IMG/VR virus record: IMGVR_UViG_3300047560_000620
Span: 1 to 21,569 of that record
Reading direction: 5' to 3' (one strand)
Source: a virus
DNA: 21,569 bases
Under the pieces are notes generated by a model. That model worked only from the letters and a program-made list of their open reading frames with translations, did no database searches and was not told the origin of the DNA. The stretch's first letter is position 1; each line of letters begins with the position of its first letter. The position numbers were made by a program, and so were the translations under genes. Below, in pieces: positions 19,064 through 21,569 of the stretch.

Positions 19064-20019
19064 TTCCTCATTTCTTCCGCAACCTTACGAGCATAGAGAT
19101 CCAGCGGGACTCCAAGCCGTTTGGCGATTTCCACCTGCGATTTGGTAAGTACGACTTTCTTAGGCGCAGTACCCCGTGTTGCCGGTGCGACAACATTCGA
19201 TTGTTTCGGCGGAGGTGACGCATCCACCGGTTTCTCGGACTCGAATTTATCCGGGAAACGTTGACGCATTTCTGCGTCGATTCGCTTGTAATAGTCTTCG
19301 CTCGAAGGATCGATTCGCTCTTCTTGCGTCAACTCTTCATGCAGGGCCAGCGCATAACTTGTCATGCGGCGGTCCTGACCGAACCATTTGTTCTTACTTT
19401 GCCAGTCTACAGCCTTTTCGTCAACCTTTGGTGTTGCAGGGGGCTGACGAAGTGACTCCGGAAGTTGTACTTCCTTGTCTTCCGGGGGTGCGGCCGGCTT
19501 GAAATTGCTGACCCGTTCGGCCTTCATTTTGACCGTTGTCAGTTCTTCCTGGGCAGCTACCAAAGCCTCGGAATCACCGGATTCGTAAGCTTCTTTGTAC
19601 CGGCGTTTGGCCTGTTCCAGCTCATTTGCCACCACTTTTTTGGCCTGTTCCAGCAGTGCTGTCTGACCTTGCGACAAAGAGCCTTTCAGCTTTTTGTTTT
19701 CTTCGGCCAGTTGCTGTGCAAACCGCAGAGCTTCCTCTTTTTGGCGCTCTGCAGCCTCTTTGGCCCGGCGCTCCTCGTGGTAGCCCTTGGTGAAATGCTG
19801 AATGCGCTTGCGAACGCCTTCATCATATTTGGCAAGTTCGTCGTCAGTTACCTCTTTCGGAGGTTCATCCATCGGCTTGCGGTTCTGATCTTTCGGCGGA
19901 GTATCGTCAACAATTTCGATTTCGGGAGCTTCATCCTTCACCTCTACTTTGTTTTCTTTTTCCGCTTTTTCCTCGGCTTCATGAGGAAATTCAAATTCGA
20001 CCTTTTCAAAATCGGCCAT
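19060..20019 (-). CDS. Scaffold-like head assembly protein
   Basis: A 319-aa, very charged protein. Residues 1-70 are acidic (Glu/Asp/Lys with EIEIVDDTPPKDQ). Residues about 78-175 form a long coiled coil with EERRAKEAAERQKEEALRFA, QQLAEENKKLKGSLSQGQ and ELEQAKRRYKEAYESGDSEA. A proline-rich linker and a WFGQDRRMT segment follow, and the C-terminus is a basic helix (KRLGVPLDLYARKVAEEMRK). An acidic disordered start, central coiled coil and basic C-terminal helix are typical of phage scaffolds, whose C-terminus binds the capsid protein. Gene order (portal, small genes, scaffold, head genes) supports this. AAGGAG precedes the ATG. No protease domain is visible. Confidence 0.8.
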   Translation of the reverse strand: MADFEKVEFEFPHEAEEKAEKENKVEVKDEAPEIEIVDDTPPKDQNRKPMDEPPKEVTDDELAKYDEGVRKRIQHFTKGYHEERRAKEAAERQKEEALRFAQQLAEENKKLKGSLSQGQTALLEQAKKVVANELEQAKRRYKEAYESGDSEALVAAQEELTTVKMKAERVSNFKPAAPPEDKEVQLPESLRQPPATPKVDEKAVDWQSKNKWFGQDRRMTSYALALHEELTQEERIDPSSEDYYKRIDAEMRQRFPDKFESEKPVDASPPPKQSNVVAPATRGTAPKKVVLTKSQVEIAKRLGVPLDLYARKVAEEMRK

Positions 20020-20028
20020 ATTTACTCC

Positions 20029-20430
20029 TTACGCACGCTGAATGCCGCGCGGATCTTGCACCACGGCCTCAACGGAGTCATCGTTAATCAATCGGAATTC
20101 CTTCCCATGGATCTTGATTCGGGTTCCAGTGTTCGGGCGAACCAAAACAAAGTCACCAACCTTGCAAGACGGTCCAGACGGGAATCGCTTCTCGTCCTTG
20201 TATGCGTCAGGGCCAACTTTCACCACAAAAAGCACTGGCGACAGCACTTCTTCAAAGTGAATAGTTTGACCAGACTTCAACAAACCAGAATCGCCAAACT
20301 TTTCATCAATGTCCGGTAGTACGCACAGCAGATGATAGGTGGCAGGATCAGGCATTTGACGTGCCTTTTCCTCTTCCGTTTTGTTCAGCAAGCCAGACAG
20401 ATCAACTGCACTGACATCAAACTCACTCAT
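20029..20430 (-). CDS. GroES-like co-chaperonin (Cpn10)
   Basis: A 133-aa protein. The N-terminal 30 residues form an extension (DVSAVDLSGLLNKTEEE) not found in GroES. From residue 32 it follows the GroES fold: YHLLCVLPDIDEKFGDSGLL with the mobile-loop region (about 44-62), VLFVVKVGPDAYKDE (66-80), CKVGDFVLVRPNTGTRIKI (89-107) and HGKEFRLINDDSVEAVV at the end. The VGDxVL-x(5)-G, G-EFRLINDDS-[VI] and VKVGP-A elements are the usual conserved places. Such phage proteins can replace GroES as lid of the host GroEL chamber during capsid folding, as T4 Gp31 does. Its site beside the scaffold gene supports a capsid role. AAAGGA is 8 bases upstream. The start overlaps the preceding stop by 8 bases (ATGAGTGA). 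Confidence 0.85.
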   Translation of the reverse strand: MSEFDVSAVDLSGLLNKTEEEKARQMPDPATYHLLCVLPDIDEKFGDSGLLKSGQTIHFEEVLSPVLFVVKVGPDAYKDEKRFPSGPSCKVGDFVLVRPNTGTRIKIHGKEFRLINDDSVEAVVQDPRGIQRA

Positions 20431-20620
20431 CGTCGTTTTCCTTTAGTCTTCGCACGAGGTCAGCAATTTCAAGTTGTGCGGTCTGCAGACCTCGGATTTG
20501 ACCGCACACTTCCTTATACGCGTCGAAGGATGCTGCACTTCCACGCGATATAAATTCGATGAGTTCATTCAACCTCTCCGCCAATTTGGAATTGAGGTGC
20601 TCAAGGACTTTTAATTCCAT
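20423..20620 (-). CDS. Small helical phage protein downstream of the portal
   Basis: A 65-aa protein starting MELKVLEHLNSKLAERLNEL then IEFISRGSAASFDAYKEVCG, QIRGLQTAQLEIADLVRRLK and ENDDE. It is almost all helix with heptad-like spacing, consistent with a small coiled-coil dimer. The pattern FISRGSA-SFDAYK-VCG-I-GL-TA...I-DL is one I remember as conserved next to phage portal genes; function unknown. The ATG overlaps the portal TGA by one base (TGATG) and has AAGGAG 4 bases upstream. A TTG just upstream is a possible but poorer start. It overlaps the co-chaperonin gene by 8 bases. Confidence 0.75.
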   Translation of the reverse strand: MELKVLEHLNSKLAERLNELIEFISRGSAASFDAYKEVCGQIRGLQTAQLEIADLVRRLKENDDE

Positions 20621-21569
20621 CAATCTCCTTTGCTACCCGACGATTTCGCAGTCGGCAATGGTTGTTTTGCGGCTCTTTCCGCAGCCATTTCGGCGTGTCG
20701 AGCCCGTTGTTCTGCGGTCATTTCGGCATGACGCAGTTTTTGATTCATAACCTGGCCACCATGCGCCATCGCCTGGGCATGTTGCTGCTGAGCCATGGCC
20801 ATTTGCTGCTGATGCTGCTCCATTTCGCGCTGTTGCTGGGCCTTCAAGGCTTCCATTTCCATCGCGTGACGTTGCATGATCATCATTGGGTTGTCCAAAC
20901 CCTCTTTTGCATGCAGCTCCTGGGCTTTGAGAGCCACTTCTGCCTGCTTGAGGGCCAGCTCTCCCTGCACTTTTTGACCCTTGATCTGCACTTCTTGCGC
21001 GCGAATCTTGAGTTCTTCCTGCTGCATCTGGACCATGGGGTCTTGAGCCATCTGCTGAGCCTGTTGTTGCTGGGCTTGAGCCGTATCTTGAGCCAAAACT
21101 TGCTTGGCAGCCTGGGCAACAAGGCGAGAAAGCTGCACTTCCACGTCTTCCGGCAGGTCTTCGTCCGGGCTTGGCAGTGGCACACCCAGTTGCTCTTCCA
21201 CTTTGCGGCGATATGCAAAGGCCAAGTGCTCCGCAATGTGCGCTTGAATCTCGGCCATCATCTTTTGAGCCTGGGGATTCTGGCCAATTTGAGCCATGAG
21301 CAGAGGATCCTGCATCATTGAGCTGTGAACCGCAATGTGAGCGTCGTGATCCTGGTAAATGAACGCTTTTGTGGGTTTTCCATTCAAAAATGCCATGTTT
21401 TCGCTGATTGGATCGCGAGGTTTCATGTCATCTTCAATGGGAACCAGCTTCTCAGCGTTGCGCACCCCCAAAACTTCAATCATTTGACGGTGCAACTGGG
21501 GCAAATCATAGATTTGAGGAGCTTGTGCAGACAGTTGAATCACTGCCTGGTACTGCATAATCCGCTGCG
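20620..21569 (-). CDS. Portal protein, C-terminal part (5' end outside window)
   Basis: The frame stays open to the window edge, with QRI before MQYQAVIQLSAQAPQIYDLP, so the start is missing. Visible are about 315 residues: LHRQMIEVLGVRNAEKLVPI, then DPISENMAFLNGKPTKAFIY and QDHDAHIAVHSSMMQDPLLM, all typical of the C-terminal (barrel-base) part of large podovirus portals. A long Gln/Met/Ala-rich coiled coil follows, with TAQAQQQQAQQMAQ, MEALKAQQQREMEQHQQQMA and the tandem heptad RHAEMTAEQRARHAEMAAER. It ends with a short Ser/Gly/Lys tail. The portal forms the twelve-fold DNA channel for packaging. Position at the head of the structural cassette fits. The terminase presumably lies further upstream. 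Confidence 0.85.
   Translation of the reverse strand, partial: QRIMQYQAVIQLSAQAPQIYDLPQLHRQMIEVLGVRNAEKLVPIEDDMKPRDPISENMAFLNGKPTKAFIYQDHDAHIAVHSSMMQDPLLMAQIGQNPQAQKMMAEIQAHIAEHLAFAYRRKVEEQLGVPLPSPDEDLPEDVEVQLSRLVAQAAKQVLAQDTAQAQQQQAQQMAQDPMVQMQQEELKIRAQEVQIKGQKVQGELALKQAEVALKAQELHAKEGLDNPMMIMQRHAMEMEALKAQQQREMEQHQQQMAMAQQQHAQAMAHGGQVMNQKLRHAEMTAEQRARHAEMAAERAAKQPLPTAKSSGSKGD

Noticed and set aside
19465-20319. Plus-strand open frame (284 codons) opposite the scaffold and co-chaperonin genes
   Set aside because: Phe/Leu/Arg-rich antisense product of Glu/Lys-rich helical genes. It spans two minus-strand genes with strong family patterns.
20662-21321. Plus-strand open frame (219 codons) opposite the portal
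   Set aside because: Leucine/histidine-rich mirror of a Gln/Ala-rich coiled coil. No independent support.
1-21569. tRNA genes, integrase, attachment site or insertion sequences
   Set aside because: No cloverleaf-like intergenic space, recombinase motif or terminal inverted repeat pair was seen. Gaps are too short except for the one after the capsid gene.

Overview
The window is a 21.6-kb piece of a tailed double-stranded DNA bacteriophage (Caudoviricetes). It covers the head, neck, tail-fibre and lysis modules. All credible genes lie on the minus strand, so transcription runs from base 21569 towards base 1. Genes are packed with overlaps of 1 to 14 bases or gaps of a few bases. The only intergenic space over 100 bases is 16902-17047. 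I see no tRNA, insertion sequence, integrase, CRISPR array or host gene. No long tape-measure, tail-tube or sheath gene is visible, and the neck genes resemble podovirus connectors and adaptors. A short-tailed virus is therefore the best guess (inference). Many small proteins resemble, from memory, those of uncultured freshwater phages. The host cannot be read from the sequence, although a 3TM holin and an M15 endolysin point to a Gram-negative host.

Head module (21569-17048, in transcription order): C-terminal half of a portal protein, a 65-aa helical protein, a GroES-like co-chaperonin, a scaffold-like coiled-coil protein, a conserved 152-aa morphogenesis protein, a decoration-like protein, and a gpT-like major capsid protein. 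A GC-rich intrinsic terminator follows the capsid gene. It sits with a weak promoter candidate and an inverted repeat, forming the one clear transcriptional boundary.

Middle module (16901-10965): two small beta-rich virion-type proteins, a GT-A glycosyltransferase with a DSD motif, then a run of very small, mostly lysine/arginine-rich proteins. Four of the small proteins share a DGIA..GKT.GK motif and four share a [YFL]xxGG motif. A 57-aa gene at 13376-13549 belongs to this run. A connector-like protein with an inserted beta domain, a CxxC zinc-ribbon protein and a SU10-type adaptor-like protein are interleaved with them.

Tail module (10963-1583): two beta-rich structural proteins and a 60-aa protein, then a giant 1915-aa fibre or adhesin. 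The giant protein is built from repeated YWVGG and KTVYW modules, a region of about sixteen 20-residue repeats, and five C-terminal 11-residue WQxI repeats. It is followed by a 265-aa fibre protein and a 542-aa protein that reuses the giant protein's N-terminal YWVGG module.

Lysis module (1650-1): a coiled-coil/TM protein, a TM/coiled-coil protein whose gene overlaps it by 145 bases, a two-TM holin-like protein, a GTA-type 3TM holin and the start of an M15 peptidase endolysin cut by the window edge. The order (structure, then fibres, then lysis) fits a single late transcription unit with one internal break after the capsid gene. All family assignments come from reading the sequence and from memory; no database search was run.
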